Notes: generated from the letters alone by a model not told the origin. Shown: positions 42,565 through 54,962, counted from the stretch's first letter. The stretch: DNA of 64,000 bases from Symsagittifera roscoffensis (GCF_963678635.1 NC_087062.1:92975845-93039844); one strand, 5' to 3'. Numbers and translations are program-made.

Positions 42565-43413
42565 ATGCGATGTCGGGATAAAATATTGCAGTATCGGGAT
42601 GAAATTTTGCGGTATCGGAATGAAACATTGCGGTATCGGGATGAAATATTGCGGTTCAGGATGAAATATTGCGGTATCGGAATGAAAAATTGCGCTATCG
42701 GGATGGAATATTGCGGTATCGGAATGAAATATTGCGCTATCGGGATGAAATATTGCGGTGTCGGGATGAAATATTGCGGTTCAGGATGAAATATTGCGGT
42801 ATCGGGATGAAATATTGCGCTATCGGGATGAAATATTGCGCTTTCAGGATGAAATAATGCGGTATCTGGATGAAATATTGCGGTATCGGGATGAAATTTT
42901 GCGGTATCGGGATGAAATTTTGCGGTATCGGAATGAAATATTGCGGTATCGGGATGAAATAATGCGGTATCTGAATGAAATATTGCGGTATTGGGATGAA
43001 ATATTGCGGTATCGGGATGAAATATTGCGGTATCTGAATGAAATATTGCGGTATCGGAATGAAACATTGCGGTATCGGGATGAAACATTGCGGTATCGGA
43101 TTGAAATATTGCATTGTCGGGATGAAAAACTGCGCCATGAAATTGTGATGAAATTTTGCGGTATCGGAATGAAATATTGCGGTATGAAATCGTGATGAAA
43201 TATTGCGGTATCGGGATGAAATATTGCGGTGTCAGGATGAAATATTGCTGTATCGGAATGAAATTTTGCGGTATCGGAATGAAATTTTGCGTCATGAAAT
43301 CGTTATGAAATATTGCGGTATCGCGATGAAATATTGCGGTATGGAATCATGATGAAATGTTGCGGTATCGGGATGAAATATTGTGCTATCGGGATGAAAT
43401 TTTGCGGTCTCGA
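42565..43413. repeat. 21-bp minisatellite, about 40 units
   Basis: The consensus is approximately TATCGGGATGAAATATTGCGG. Variants change single bases (CGGAATG, ATTTTGC, TGCGC) and a few units are shortened or extended near 43140-43340 (GAAATCGTGATG). Because 21 is a multiple of 3, long frames are open on both strands; these are artefacts of the repeat. Confidence 0.95.
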
Positions 43414-44411
43414 GAAAAACTACTTTTTTTCGAGCTTAAAATTTAATTTTTATGATCATTTTTCTGAAGTTTATAACATCAAGCACGTTTATTGTTATTT
43501 AAAAAGCAAAAAACGAACTTTTCTTTTTAGTTACTTCGGGAAATTAATGCAAAAAAATAAAATTAACTTCTAGATGTGTCTATTTTGAGTTCTGTTGAGT
43601 TCGACGTAAAATTTCGATAAACGGATTTCAATTTGACATTTTTTTTATTTTCAGAAGTGTGACCGACCTGTAGTTGAAGTGGTCTCCGAGTCTCTCGACC
43701 ATTCCTGGTTCACCCTCTAAAATAAAGATAGAGGTTGTCGTCGCCTTCGGTGATCAACGCGAATAAGTACAAAACAATGCACTGCAGAAATTATTCTGAC
43801 TCGACAGTGAAAATTTTTACTGGAAAACTTGAAAAATTTCTGGTTATTCAAAATATTTCGGCCATTTTCAAATTGAATATATATAAAAGTCAATTGTTTT
43901 CAAGAGCCTAGATTTAAAAGTTTTCTGAACAGAAACTAGATATGATTTAGGGTTTTTCTGATTATAAATAGCCCAGTCTTAGAAAATTTCTGACCAGCAT
44001 TTAGATTAGAAAAAAGCTTTTTCTGATTAGAAATAGCATAGATTTAGAAAATTTCTGGCCAGAAACTGGATTAGAAATTAAGAACATATAAAAATTCCAT
44101 GCTCTATTTAAAAATTTTGCAAAAAATTTCTTATCAGAATTTGAGATCGGAAATTAAGTATTTCATGGCAGAATTGAAGAATTTCTTAGCTACGGGCAAA
44201 GTCAAAAGTTGAGAAAATGTTTGCTAATTGCAAAGAATCTATCACACAATTTCAAGCCTAATTATAGTTTGTTTCTTCTTTTTCTCCGAACTCTTAGTTG
44301 AATTGATTTGAGCGAAGCTTTTTTGGCAACTCGAGACTTTTTTCGCCTAGAATTTTCACGTAAAACTACGATTGAGGCTTAAAAAGCCAAGATGTGGTGG
44401 AACTGAAGCTG
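43414..44411. other. Intergenic; one short exon-like stretch
   Basis: At about 43657-43722 a TTTTCAG acceptor is followed by 21 codons of protein-like sequence and a TAA, then AATAAA at 43720-43725. It could be a terminal exon of an unseen + strand gene. The rest is AT-rich with AGAAACTAGATTAGAAAT-like short repeats around 43930-44075. Confidence 0.3.
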
Positions 44412-45120
44412 CCCGCACCGGAGTTCCATGAATAAGGGATTATAACGGCAAAATGTTGTCTAAAATGATGTCATAATAATCCTTAATTGTTGGAAATTTA
44501 GACCACATAATCAATTATGTGGTGATTGAAATCAATTTTTTTTTCGAAAAATAAAAATCCATTATAATCCATTATAATCCATTTTGTTCTCCAATATAAT
44601 CGATTATTTTGTCAAGAAAATCCATTATAATCCATTTTATTTCGCTAATAGGCTATTCTGTTTTTTAGTTCTGATTATGTCTGAGATAAAAGCAAATTTA
44701 AAGATGTAAAATTACAAATTTTTCAAAAAAAGCATGCAGTAAAGCAAAGGACAATTTAAAACATAGAATCAGTATTTTGAGTCTTGTTCATCCTCATGCT
44801 CTAAGACTGCACCCAACGAAGAAGACTGTTCTAAGACATTGGTAACAGTTTTTCTCAAAGTTAATCTAAGAAATGCGCAATTATAATTGATTATAATCGA
44901 TGAAAAATGGATTCTTTTGCTGCAAAAAAATTGCATTTTCTTTCAAAAATAATCGATTACAATTGATTCTAATTGAATATTTTCGGATTTTAATGATTAG
45001 AAAAATTGTATTCTTATAATCTATTTTTAATCGATTATAATCGATATTTTTTGAAAATTATTGAGACAGACTACGATAATTCAATATAATCAATTATTAT
45101 CCATGGAACTCCGGTGCGGG
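44412..45120. mobile_element. 709-bp terminal-inverted-repeat element
   Basis: The ends are CCCGCACCGGAGTTCCATG and its exact inverse, extending to about 24 bp with one mismatch. The interior is dense in ATCCATTATAATCCATT and ATCGATTATAATCGAT-type palindromic units. It has no ORF. I could not find a convincing target duplication. Confidence 0.75.
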
Positions 45121-45405
45121 CGGATGTCAAATGAGAACCTGTAATCATATACTACCATTTTCAATTATATCATACCTTATCAGTGTGTTCTGTTTTTTTT
45201 TAATTTTATTTTCTAGGTTATTCCCTGCGCAGAGTTGTATGAATTTTTTTCGTCTGGATTTTTTGCCGACGATCCAGAATTGGAGCTGAAATTATCCCGG
45301 CTGTGACAGAAGTGGTGCTCTAGTTTAACTGAGAGGCCGTTATAATACACTGGCATTTTCACTGCATTTACAAGCGAAACGTTTCTTCTTTAAAGGTATT
45401 CGCCT

Positions 45406-45673
45406 CTTGCAGTTGGCATCTATGATTTCGTTGGGAGCAATTCCAGCGATGAGTCCAATTAATTTCGTTGCAACTGTGGAAACATTGAGCGAGGAGGAAG
45501 TTAAAACGTACTGGCTAGCATTTGGTCACTCAGGAATGGAAAAAGTGCTAAAATGGAGAACTTGCGGAGTCAATCAAGAAGTTGGAGACAAGGAGGCGAT
45601 CAATAATGGAAAAACAATTCTGAAATTTAGTTGGGTAGATACATGGAAAAGAGATGAAAACAGAGCTAGATAA
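45406..45673 (+). CDS. Possible terminal exon, unrecognised protein
   Basis: A TCGCCTCTTGCAG acceptor at about 45412 is followed by an open frame of about 86 codons to TAA. It has balanced composition: SLGAIPAMSPINFVATVETLS, an acidic ETLSEEEVK, then KYW/KRW-type Trp-containing segments. It looks more protein-like than neighbouring frames. Just upstream (about 45220-45305) another TTTCTAG acceptor opens a 29-codon frame to TGA. No family is recognised and no upstream exons were found. Confidence 0.35.
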
Positions 45674-46350
45674 CCTTAAAGCAGGCTAAGCAGCAAGGGT
45701 GGTAATATGAAACACACGTTGTTAAAATTCAACTTGACTATTGACAACCATCGTAGTCGACTTGAACTTTTCATATGAAATCAGGAAAACTCCGGGAAAG
45801 AAATTCAAAACTAGATCACAACAAACAGAAAATTGAAAAATCAAAAAAAAACTATCACGTGTGACTTAATAACTGATATAGAAACTTTCAAAATCTAGAA
45901 AGGGTAAGAGTCTAAATTAGAAAAAAAAAATAGAGTGACCAATCTACACCGTTCGTTTTCTACATGGCACTCCACTAAACCGCCAGAACAAAATACTTTA
46001 ACTCTACCTGATGACCAAGCTGTCATCATCATAAATTATTCCTTTGTGCGAAATAATTGACACTCGTTTTGCAGTCACTTAGGATTTCAAACAACACAAA
46101 AAAACCTGGTTTAAAAAACTTAAAACCATAGCTTAATTTTGATAAATTTTTGGTTAACTGTACCTTTGGCTTATATCATTTGCCGATTGTCAAAGTATCG
46201 GAACGGTCTGCTATCAATTACTTGTAACTTTCACTAGCTCGTTTTTTTTTCGTTATACTTATTTAAAAATTTATTTACCGCGCCATTGTTTTTTTTGCTT
46301 CGATCCTTTAAAGCTTAGGTCTAGCTACCTGAGACAGTAAAAAACAAAGT
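45674..46350. other. Intergenic, nothing recognised
   Basis: AT-rich sequence between the possible exon and the BEL/Pao relic. Confidence 0.5.
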
Positions 46351-48870
46351 ATGTCCAGGATACGACTAGATACAGCATTTACGACGACTGCAACGACAAC
46401 GACATGCCCAACAAAACCACTCTTCCCAGAGAAATCTTTTCATTGCACAAAAAGAGCGCTTCTTCATACGAGTACGAAAGCCACCACTGACCTTAATTTG
46501 ATTAACAACATAGCTGACTCAGAGACAGAGACGAAGACAACATTCAGCAATTTGCCACTACCTACCTTGCAGACCGTCCAACTAAACACTAAACACTCCA
46601 CAGCAGAATATCTCATCAACCGCCTCACTGAAATAAAGATGAACACGACGACATCAATAATGACTTCAGACAGATGCTACGAGAAAATAGGACTGAGACG
46701 ACTCCACACTAGCAGAATACTAATGGCACTTTATCTAAAACCCTCCACAGAGCTGATTTCATCAACCAGCAGCACCGATCGGGTTGCTCGAAAGCAGAAA
46801 CGACGACCCCCAATGATGATATTGCCAGTGAATATCAAGCTACCGCAGCAACAGTTCACGCAACAATCTAGCCCCGCTGATATTTTGGTCAGCTAATCCC
46901 AATAATTAATGAAATCACAAATCTTAGCGCTCCACAAGTGACATCAGACACAACAAAGTTTACCCAATGACGCCAATGGACTGGAATTTCAAAACCAAGA
47001 TCACCCTTCCCTACAAATAAAAATAAAAATAAAAATCGCAGTCCTGCATCATCAACGAGACTTGTCAACAACCCCAGCCGTCATTTCAACAACAACTCGG
47101 ATTTCAACGCAGAAAACAACTTTTAATTCAGTTCGTCAAACAGTAACATGACGTCAGAAGTATCCTACAGCCAGATGACACGACCACTAAAAACCAAGAC
47201 ATTCATTTGTTGGAAGGCCAATGAAATGAAACATTTGATTCGGTTTGTTTCAGGCAGCAATTTACAACCAGTTATTTTCAGACGACAAACTTTTTAACCA
47301 TCTCCAAACAATGACAACAGGGAAAGCCAACCAAGCCATTTGCTTGCAACAGTCAATTCTACAACGCCGGTCTTCTGGAACTACGGTATTGTTATGGACG
47401 ACCAGACATAATCATCAACGAATTTGGAGGCGACTTCAGAACTTCAAGCAGCCATCAACTCATCACAAGGATTCCTATAGGAAAATTTCGATCTTCATCA
47501 GCACCATGCTTGAAACTTTTTAGACGCTCGGATTTAAAGAAGTCATAAGCTCAACAAAAAGCGAACAATTTGTCGTCAGCGAATGCTACACCAGCAGCAG
47601 CTTCGAAGCTTTAAAGAAACACAGCAGTTTCAAAGCAACAAATCACCAGCCAGAACATCGAGCAACCTAACCTCATTGCCTTCAACGACTGCGTAAGAGT
47701 TTGCATTAGCATCTGATCACTTACCACCCATGCAACCGTTGCAGATAAATATGGATTCGAGCAATCGACAACAAGTAGGGCCGAGGTATTGACACGCCAA
47801 CTGATCTTGACCATGAATCAATCAGTATTCACAGAGGACTTCTTAAAATTGAAATGAAAATACCCAATTTGCATGTCCCTTCCACGGACGGAACCACGAC
47901 TCAGCATATTACAACAGGTACCAGGTTTCATCATTGGAAGAGAAGAAGACATTCGTTTCGGAAAAAACACGTTTTCGGGATCGACAGCACCCCATCCCTG
48001 CTGAAAGTAGGTGGTGAACTTGCAGGTTTCGGTAAATCTCGAAGACAGAAAAGTTTTTCGCCTCGTCTGAGGAGCCGAAGCACCTGAATTTTTCGAGTTT
48101 ACTCGATTTGTTTTTGAAGTCAATTGTTCTCCTCCTTGTGCAGTTTACGCATAAAAAACTTGCGCAAGCGACAACGCTTATAACTATCCTCCTATCCAAA
48201 AAATTATGCACGAGAACTTCTACATGGGCGACTTCGTTGAAGCCACCGACGTCATCTACATAGTACTGAAAATCATAGAAAAACTTAGACACGTACTACA
48301 ACAAAGAATTTTCAACCTGGCGAAGTAGATAACTACGGATGAGAGAATTCTGCAGACAAAACCAGAAGATTATAGATTTATCAGCTTAGACGAAATCAAT
48401 GACCCTAACGTCTTTAAGCGAATTCTCGGAAAACGATGGAGAGTTTGTAACGATACACTGAGCTTCAACACTGACAAACTACACAACCTCGCACTGAAAA
48501 AACCGATACAACGGAACCTACTTCGCGCAACCTCGTCAATTTCTGACCCAATAGCAAGAGTCGCACCTATTACGATGCGACTTCGAATAATACAAGTAAT
48601 TTGGAGAAAAGGAATGAAATGGGACGACTAAATCACACCTGATACCACTAATACAACTTTTTGAGATTCTGCCGATAGAAACTACCTGCAGATAGTGGAA
48701 ATATCTCGACACTACTTTGGTTACAGCTACAAAAAGATCGCCATTAATTTTGTTTTCGCAGTCGCTTGTTTTGTGTATAGCAACAATGCCATACAACAAG
48801 GATTTCAACAATGACGTTCCGACGATTACTTAAACAGAAGGCTGTTTGTCTTTGGCCATTTTGACTGGCA
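46351..48870 (+). pseudogene. Decayed BEL/Pao retrotransposon (gag and RT remnants)
   Basis: A 181-codon frame (46351-46896) is followed by gag remnants near 47245-47460 (FQAAIYNQLFSDDKLFNHLQ, GKANQAI), matching the DUF1759-type Gag of BEL/Pao. Reverse transcriptase remnants follow: TRFVFEVNCSPP near 48090, the catalytic box as NFYMGDF near 48215 (YMDD-type with a changed residue), and the BEL-specific connection block with SISDPIARVAP and WRKGMKWDD near 48530-48630. Stops, shifts and a large deletion between gag and RT make it non-functional. No LTRs were seen. Confidence 0.6.
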
Positions 48871-49927
48871 GATGATTGTCACCTACCATCATTGATGTCA
48901 AAAAGTAATGAGTTCAATCTGACACTATCATCAAGAAGGAAAACTAAATGATAAAACAAAAAAAGGCGAGCGCATCAAATGGAACGTTTTACGATGACCA
49001 ACGTGTTGACGTTTACGGTCTCTCAGATGCCGTAGATGATTGGTATAGCTAAAGTTCGAATAAATTACAATAAACTGCTATATCTGAATCTAAACTTATC
49101 CTTGCCTCTTCTACGCTAAGGATATCAATGACAGAAAGAAAGATATACTTCTTCACCTTCTTGTTGACAAAACGATTTCTTTCAAATGGCAATCTTTGAT
49201 TTTATAAGGCTGTAGTTTCTGATTGACCAAAACTGAAATTTTCTCAGGTGCTTTTTGTGCCAAAAATCTCATTTTGGGGAAGAATGCTTGTGCAAAAAAA
49301 TCACAACGTTTTTTTTTCTAACACTCGCCCCGGCGCAAAACTGAGCCAACTATATTCTGTCGGCAGAGCCTCTGGGGTATTGGCCTGACCACGGATGATT
49401 TTTAGCAGAACTTTGAACGGGATGCAATTATCTGTGAAATGGGTCGAATGGCTCAAAAAAGTGGTGTACTCTTATAGCTATTCTTTTTATAACAATGGTC
49501 GTTTTTCAATAATTTCAATGATAACTTTGAACGAATTGAGTGATCCTTCTGTTTCAGCTAAAATTATAGCAACATAGCAGTCTCTTGGATATAAACGGTA
49601 TGTTTTTTTCCTAAGCAATTATAATGCAGCTGAAAACCAAAGCTTCATTAAACTGAAGAAAAAAAAATAAAAAAACTCCAATACTTCAATACATTAAAAC
49701 AAAAAATAAAATAGTTGTCTCCAAGTAATTAATGGTTTGTTTTTCTTTCAAGTTTATGGGGATGAAAACAGAAGAAGGAAAAAAATTTCCCTTCTGATCT
49801 TAAAACTTCTACTATCTTAAAAATTCTAAATTCTTTTTCAAAAATATTCGCTTAGCGTTTTATTATTTTTTCCTCAATCATTCATCAAAATCACAATTCA
49901 ACTAACTGGATTTAGAAATTTTTTCAA
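48871..49927. other. Intergenic, nothing recognised
   Basis: The first part may still belong to the BEL/Pao relic. No gene is seen. Confidence 0.5.
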
Positions 49928-50764
49928 TCAATTTAAGGTTCCGAATAACCTTTTCCACCAACTATATGATGTGTGAGGGATTTTTGATCCGGAAGATTGC
50001 TCCTTCTCATCATTTCTGCAAATCCAGGGTTGATCTAGGCACATGATGTTTTTCTTGAACCACCTAAAAGTTACAAAGTCTTCAGGGTTCTCATAGGGTA
50101 TTTTAGGAGTCCATTCATCTCCAGCTTTAATCTGATACGGTCGTCCAATTTTGTGGTTGGAGGAACCGACAAAATGATGATTAAGTCGTTTTAAATTTCC
50201 AGAACCAAAACCAAGTTTTGAAATTATATTAACATCGCAATCAGGCAAATAATACGCCAAAATGTAATTCAATTTTTTGTCTTCTTCGCTGTAATCTGTG
50301 AGTTTTGCCAAGTACTCTTTCGGAGTTAGAAGAGCGTCTTGGAAGCCATAGGAAAAGTAATTGAAATTATGGCCTAAGCAACAGCCTTCCCAAAAAATAA
50401 ACAAATTGTGTTGTGCGAACACCGGTCGGAAAACTTTACGACATTCTTCGCAGGCAAACCATTTCAAACTTTGGTATTTACGATAGGCTGAGTCATCAAC
50501 GACAAGATTCAGAAAGTCGGTTTCGAATGCTGGGTTTGAGTTGTTCTCATTTGAAATAAACGAGAGCAAGCAATAAAATTTACTGCTTCTTCTGCAGAAC
50601 TCCCAGTAATAGTTGTTGGGCATTTCCAAAGAAATAATGAACTGTTGAGAGGACCAGTTTGATGAGGCAGTCGAATTAACAATTATATCATCGGAAAAAG
50701 TTGAAACACCATTGTCGATGAAAAGTTGTATCAGACTAAAAAGAAAAAATGGCTTGATATTCAT
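49928..50764 (-). CDS. Intronless gene for an unrecognised secreted or lumenal protein, 278 residues
   Basis: I choose the ATG at 50764 (context GCCATGA) because the leader that follows, NIKPFFLFSLIQLFI, is a good signal peptide; the frame is open a few codons upstream without an ATG. The mature part has about ten Cys, including CEEC and a CC pair, sequons (NSTASSNWS), an aromatic centre (FIFWEGCCLGHNFNYF) and a Trp-rich C-terminus (SYSWWKRLF). The composition and even Cys spacing suggest a disulphide-bonded extracellular domain. No membrane span follows the leader. I cannot name a family. No introns are needed. The upstream 200 bases on the minus strand contain an ACTTTATACC stretch about 45 bases before the ATG. 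Confidence 0.6.
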   Translation of the reverse strand: MNIKPFFLFSLIQLFIDNGVSTFSDDIIVNSTASSNWSSQQFIISLEMPNNYYWEFCRRSSKFYCLLSFISNENNSNPAFETDFLNLVVDDSAYRKYQSLKWFACEECRKVFRPVFAQHNLFIFWEGCCLGHNFNYFSYGFQDALLTPKEYLAKLTDYSEEDKKLNYILAYYLPDCDVNIISKLGFGSGNLKRLNHHFVGSSNHKIGRPYQIKAGDEWTPKIPYENPEDFVTFRWFKKNIMCLDQPWICRNDEKEQSSGSKIPHTSYSWWKRLFGTLN

Positions 50765-51219
50765 GGCGGAAAGTGCTATAAACAACCTTTATGTTCCGAA
50801 GTTGCATGGTATAAAGTTGTTTACTAAAGACTAACAAATTGCAAAGGCCGCTTTCGTACTTAATTTAACTTTGAGATTGATTTAAGTTCATCTGTAACCG
50901 TAAGATTTTACATGGCCGCAATAATTTTACATATAGGTACATTTTCTTTAAATGTTGTTTGTAGCTTGTCATAACCTCTTTTTGGGTAGGTAATCTTGTC
51001 GTGGCTGGTCTCCAACAAAACTTTTTATTATGATTCAAATTTTTCAAGGTTTATAAAAATGTAATATTTATGTTAAGACTTTGGGGATCTACGGGCTCCA
51101 GCCTACAAGGCTCAACAATAAGATCATCAATTTTATCACTGTTTGAAAAAAATCAACAAAAACAGCAAAAAACTCAAATTGGAACAAGAAATTTGCAATC
51201 TACTTAACAATTGACCCTC
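50765..51219. other. Intergenic upstream of the secreted-protein gene
   Basis: Probable promoter region for the minus-strand gene; no defined element beyond the TATA-like site. Confidence 0.4.
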
Positions 51220-51395
51220 TTTCTATGGTATTTAGTGAAAAATTTCCACCCCTATAAATAAAAACAGTAAATTAGCACTAATGTTTTCTAATTATAATTC
51301 AGTTAACAGCATTCTGATTGATCGAAAAGTCCACGAATTTAATCTGTTGAACAATTATCCCCTTTCTTGATAAGGGGAATTGTCAGTAGATCTGA
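51220..51395. repeat. Dispersed repeat, copy 2 (partner at 15373-15555)
   Basis: Same order of blocks as the partner, ending in CCCCTTTCTTGATAAGGGG, a short hairpin. Confidence 0.6.
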
Positions 51396-52843
51396 GATTC
51401 GCCTGTCGAAGATTCTTTTAATCTGTTTTCACATCAAACATCAGTGAAAAAAATGTTAAGAATTTAGTATAGCTTTGTTTTCATTTTTCTCATGCTTAAA
51501 AGTTTAGAAAACTGTATAAAGTTTATATGATCTGTAATCAATCTTATTAAAATCTGAAATTATTCTTTTAACAATCTGTATGTAATCTGTACAAAATCTG
51601 AAGAAAAGTTTTTAACCTGTTTGGAAACCTTATTTAAAATAAGCAAAATTAGTTCGCGAGTGGGTAGATAAACATTAATTATTTTGTGTGCAATATCACG
51701 CCTAAAAAATTGTGGCATCAATTAAAACCAATTTCAACTCATTTTAAAGACAAATTTGCGACAAATTACAATTATCTGCGCAATCAAAATCAATGGCAAC
51801 TATTTTTGTCTGTAAAGAAAATTCAAGAAAGTTGACAAAATTGAAAAAAAAATGGAAAATTAAAAAATCTTTGACTGTCGCCTGAATTCGTACCAGCAGT
51901 TTAAGAATAGGTCATATGAACCAAAAAAAGTTATTTATTTTAGCCTAAATTTTATTTTTTCTTGATTTTCTATAGTCTCTAAAGACTGCAGCAATAAGAG
52001 TTATATCTTGGTTAGGTTTTGACTTCAGTTAGAAATCGCTTTTTCCCGTACATATACCAAATCGAATACCAAAAGCTTATCCCGTGCAAACTAACAGTTG
52101 TCAGATTTAAAGAAGCAATCAAAGCATAGAAATTTGATTCATTTTACAAGATTAAAATATTTAAAAGATGAATACTGTTTTTTCGCGTTGTTTTTTTTCT
52201 ATCTTTTTAATTATCAGCTCACGGCATCAATAACAAAACAATTTTGTCAAAATTTCATGTTAAATTTCGAAATAATTATGATGAAGAAAACACAATGAGC
52301 TCAAAGATTCAGTGATTATCTTCGAACGTCTGGTTTATGATTTTGATATAGTATTAAGGTTTTTTACTAATGATACCTCAATTCAAATTACTATGAATAT
52401 TTAGCTAAGTATTAGTGAGAGCCGACCTTTTACCAGACCGGCTTTTCACAAAAAAACTACAGCATGAGCTTTTTACCAGACTTGATAAAAAAAATTGGCG
52501 GTCAGACAAAATGACGCCATTTAATCAAAATAAAGACAACTTTCGAGCGGTTTCTCAAAAAAATTTTTAACCGATTTTTCAAGTCTCTATTACTTTTCAA
52601 TTATCTAAATTATTTTATTGTTTTCTTCTGTTTTGTGAGAAGTCGGACTGGTAAAACTTTGGAGTGGCAATAACAAAGTCTCCGAATTATTTAACTGAGC
52701 TCAAATAGTTCGCGCTCATGTGTTTGAATCAAATTGCAAATGCGCTCATGTAAAACAACAAAGGTAAATAAAAGAATTAACGTATGTGTTTGTATCAATT
52801 CCATTGATGCTTTGCATAAGTCAACATTCTAATATAAAATCAA
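51396..52843. other. Intergenic, nothing recognised
   Basis: AT-rich. The 66-codon frame at 52098 has no support. Confidence 0.5.
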
Positions 52844-53160
52844 ACAAGACTGCTCGTATCAGGGCGAAGCCCTGAACGTTCCGACTGCCTTTTAACGTGT
52901 ATGGAGCAGTAATAACATAAACAACATAAAAAAATTAGATGAAAAAAAATAAAATGAAAAAAAATTTAAAAAAATAAAATAAAAGAAATATATCGCGCGT
53001 TAATTGTCCCAAATTGACCAAAATGGCAATCTTTAAACCCCCATAACTTTACGAAAAATGATCACAGGTGAAATATTTTTTCAAATTTGAGCTCAGGACA
53101 ACAATATCTTTCGGATGATATAAAAAAATTCCGTCAAAAATGGCTAGTTAAAAAGTTGAA
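52844..53160. repeat. Dispersed repeat family R2, copy 2
   Basis: CAAGACTGCTCGTATCAGGGC, TTCCGACTGCCTTTTA, then ATCGCGCGTTAATTGTCCC and TTTCGGATGATATAA. The last part is duplicated again to about 53470 (GAGCACAAATA.TCCGT.ACTTTC at 53193 and 53432). Confidence 0.75.
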
Positions 53161-54106
53161 ATTTGTCTGAAGAAAAAAAACCCACCCCGAGCACAAATAT
53201 TCCGTTACTTTCGTATCGAAAGTCGGAACAAAAATGCCAAGTCGAAAAATATCAAGCTTTACTTGTCCCAAATTGGCCGAATTAGGAAACAACTTTAAAC
53301 CTCGATAATTTACGAAAAATGTCACAAGTAGTCTATAAGTTTCCGGTCAGAGCAATAAAAAGTTTTGGATGATAAAAAAATTCCGTTAAAATGTTTTAAA
53401 AAAAGTAAGCCTGGAGAAAAAAACCACCCCGAGCACAAATACTCCGTCACTTTCTTCGAAAATTGGAACAAACTGTTTTGCTCAGTCAATGTTCAAATAG
53501 TTGATTTTAGTTATTTTGACTTAGAAAGTGGTAACTAATCTGCATGCCGGCTTTCATTTATGATATATTGACACAGATCATGTTTTGTTTGTATCAAATG
53601 CCTATTCGGTTTTACAAACTGCAATATTTTTTGAGAAAGTGAATCAGATTCGCCGAGCCAAAAAAGTGAAAGTTCCAAAAGGAGAATAATTGTGAGTCAG
53701 CCACTGCTAGCCGCCATTCTAAATCACTCTCACTATTGAGAAATTTTCAAAAAAAAAACGTCTCAAAAAAAACGAGGAAAGGAGAGTAGAACTCCCCCCC
53801 CCCTAAATCCGCCCTTGCTTCTTGGTGAATCAATAGGCATATTTTTGGTAGACGAGCGATTATCCACTTCATTACAAAAACGTAGATTTTTGGTGTTTCA
53901 ATTTCTTAAGAGAATCGTGCATTAAACAAACCAAACGAAGCGTGATCAAAAATTGACCTAGCTCATAAAATCAATTCTATCGTTTCTGAAGTATCGCACT
54001 AAATTCAAAGGTCGATGATTATGAGTGGAAAAATTTGAAAATTAAATACACGTTTTCTTACTAACTCAACTCTAATTTTTTTGCTGCATAATTTTTTGAA
54101 CTGGCT
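53161..54106. other. Intergenic; diverged R2 duplication and a MITE end
   Basis: 53161-53470 holds a second, partial R2 unit. At 53793-53817 lies a CCCCCTAAATCCGCCCTTG end of the hAT-like MITE family; the bases after it resemble those after the similar end at 55190. Confidence 0.5.
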
Positions 54107-54866
54107 ATGGACAAAGGCGCTGATGAAGGCGAAAAAAGTAAAAAGTCTCCCGGAAGAAAGTCCAGACGAAGCAGAAGCGCAAATCTATCTGGCGAAAATA
54201 GCATGAACAAAAGTGACGGTAAAAGTCCAGGTAAACGCGCTGATCATCTTCTTATACATTTATAAAATTCTTAAGTTATCTTTTTAATATGAACATCAAA
54301 TCCTTGCTGAAATGACTGAAACATATGAACGTTTTATAAGTTGAATGAAACTGCTGTTTTAATCAGTGATTTTGACAATCAGCAATTTATTTTTCACATG
54401 TTTATAGACACTTCAAGATCCAAAACACCGAGAGAAAGAAAGAAAAAAGAGAAAAGTACAGGTATTTCAAAACCCTCGTTTTCACACTACACTTAGATAT
54501 TTTTTCACCAAGAAATAATTGAAGACTTTCAAACAACATTTCAGGTGGTTCGCCTAGATCAAAGAGTACCAATGACCAAAACAGAAAAACTCCAAAGGTA
54601 AACAGTGACATCATTTTTGAAATTCTGCTAGATTTTATCAAAAAAGTTTTTAATTTTAGGACCGAGAACGATCAAGAAAACGAAAAACAGGTACAATATC
54701 GGGGTTTCAATTTTAATTTTAAAAAATTTTGGAATTAAGTTTTTCTTACTAGCTTTTGATTTTCTTTTCAATCAAAGGCACCACACGATCCAAAAGCCGT
54801 TCACCCAGATCAGAAAGAAGTCCCACGTCCACTCCCAGAAGAAACCCGAAAAAGAATGGATCAAAA
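54107..54866 (+). CDS. Arg/Ser-rich basic protein gene, five small exons (3' end not settled)
   Basis: Exons 54107-54230, 54408-54461, 54545-54597, 54660-54690 and 54778-54866 (124, 54, 53, 31 and 89 nt) have consistent phases (1, 1, 0, 1, 0), GT-AG introns of 177, 83, 62 and 87 nt, and one continuous frame of 117 codons from the ATG at 54107. The product is Lys/Arg/Ser-rich with many SP, TP and RS dipeptides (KKSPGRKSRRSRS, TSRSKTPRERKKK, RSKSRSPRSERSP), typical of RS-domain splicing factors or of phospho-regulated chromatin proteins. No RNA-recognition motif is in the visible part. A compatible phase-0 exon lies at 61300-61354; if it is the next one, the intron is 6.4 kb and full of repeats. 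Confidence 0.75.
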
Positions 54867-54962
54867 GTGAGCTTAAGAAACAGAAAAGTTGATAACTTGT
54901 TATTGCCAAATAACAAATTGCGGAGCGCCAAAATCTAACAATTCTACTCATAATTGAATTTA

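Noticed and set aside
42438..43295. Long open frames on both strands (285, 133 and 133 residues)
   Set aside because: They are translations of the 21-bp minisatellite; any frame stays open because the period is a multiple of three.
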